From OLB7 sp966250335 (lineage in GTDB: Bacteria; Bacteroidota; Ignavibacteria; OLB7), in the NCBI GenBank assembly GCA_966250335.1, contig CBINGZ010000017.1:33563-97562 (forward strand): 64,000 bases of DNA, in the 5' to 3' direction. Positions within the stretch are counted from its first letter, which is position 1. Each line of letters starts with the position of its first letter. The position numbers and the translations under genes were made by a program. The notes under the pieces are model-generated. The model saw nothing but the letters and a program-made list of their open reading frames with translations, did not search any database and had not been told where the DNA came from. This document shows, piece by piece, positions 63,975 through 64,000 of the stretch.

Positions 63975-64000
63975 TAAGAGAAGAGAGTCTCTCTTTCTTT

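Overview
This 64 kb window is one contiguous chromosome piece of a GC-rich Gram-negative bacterium of the Bacteroidota/Chlorobiota (FCB) assemblage. An Ignavibacteria- or Kapabacteria-like member is my inference. The evidence is TonB-dependent receptors with N-terminal carboxypeptidase-regulatory domains, a DUF4249 lipoprotein, a PorV-type barrel, proteins with type IX secretion (T9SS) tails, a GWxTD protein, lipid A/Kdo genes, and several promoters with the Bacteroidota -7 motif TAnnTTTG (two of them with a correctly spaced -33 TTTG). I see no phage, insertion sequence, CRISPR array, rRNA or tRNA.

Layout. 1-4.9 kb (minus): envelope-lipid operon plsY-gpsA-waaA, then larC and a DUF1361 membrane protein cut by the left edge. 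5-6.8 kb (plus): a stand-alone C-terminal half of ClpB (middle domain plus second AAA+ domain) behind a highly structured leader. 7-10.2 kb (plus): TonB-dependent receptor plus DUF4249 lipoprotein. 10.2-12.8 kb (minus): outer-membrane barrel, ABM-like small protein, CoA-binding protein. 13.1-19.5 kb (minus): an LPS/envelope cluster (GWxTD protein, LpxL-like acyltransferase, heptosyltransferase, small membrane protein, and a glycosidase-like protein fused to a membrane domain whose catalytic glutamates are missing). 19.7-32.2 kb (minus): PorV-like barrel, a 1313-residue secreted protein and two paralogous ~1080-residue TonB receptors. 32.2-33.1 kb: gene-free, with a cluster of degenerate hairpin repeats. 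33.1-36.5 kb (minus): SerA, a class V aminotransferase, and the GTPase EngB. 36.6-37.2 kb: glycine-rich RRM protein.

37.4-53.9 kb (minus) is a continuous S10-spc-alpha ribosomal superoperon (rpsJ to rplQ with secY, map, infA, rpmJ, rpoA). 57-61.6 kb (minus) is the str operon (rpsL-rpsG-fusA-tuf). Between them sit a T9SS cargo gene and a HIT-family gene, so the S10 operon has its own promoter and a ~470-nt leader. The right end has a lipoprotein, a YgjP-like metallopeptidase and an isoprenylcysteine-methyltransferase-like membrane protein.

The most notable items are the half-ClpB with an apparent RNA switch in its leader, the pseudo-glycosidase/membrane fusion in an LPS operon, EF-hand-like loops in the two large TonB receptors, the long structured S10 leader, a 22-bp perfect palindrome between rpmJ and rpsM, and the hairpin repeat cluster at 32.6-33.0 kb. 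No computation was run; all calls are by reading the sequence.
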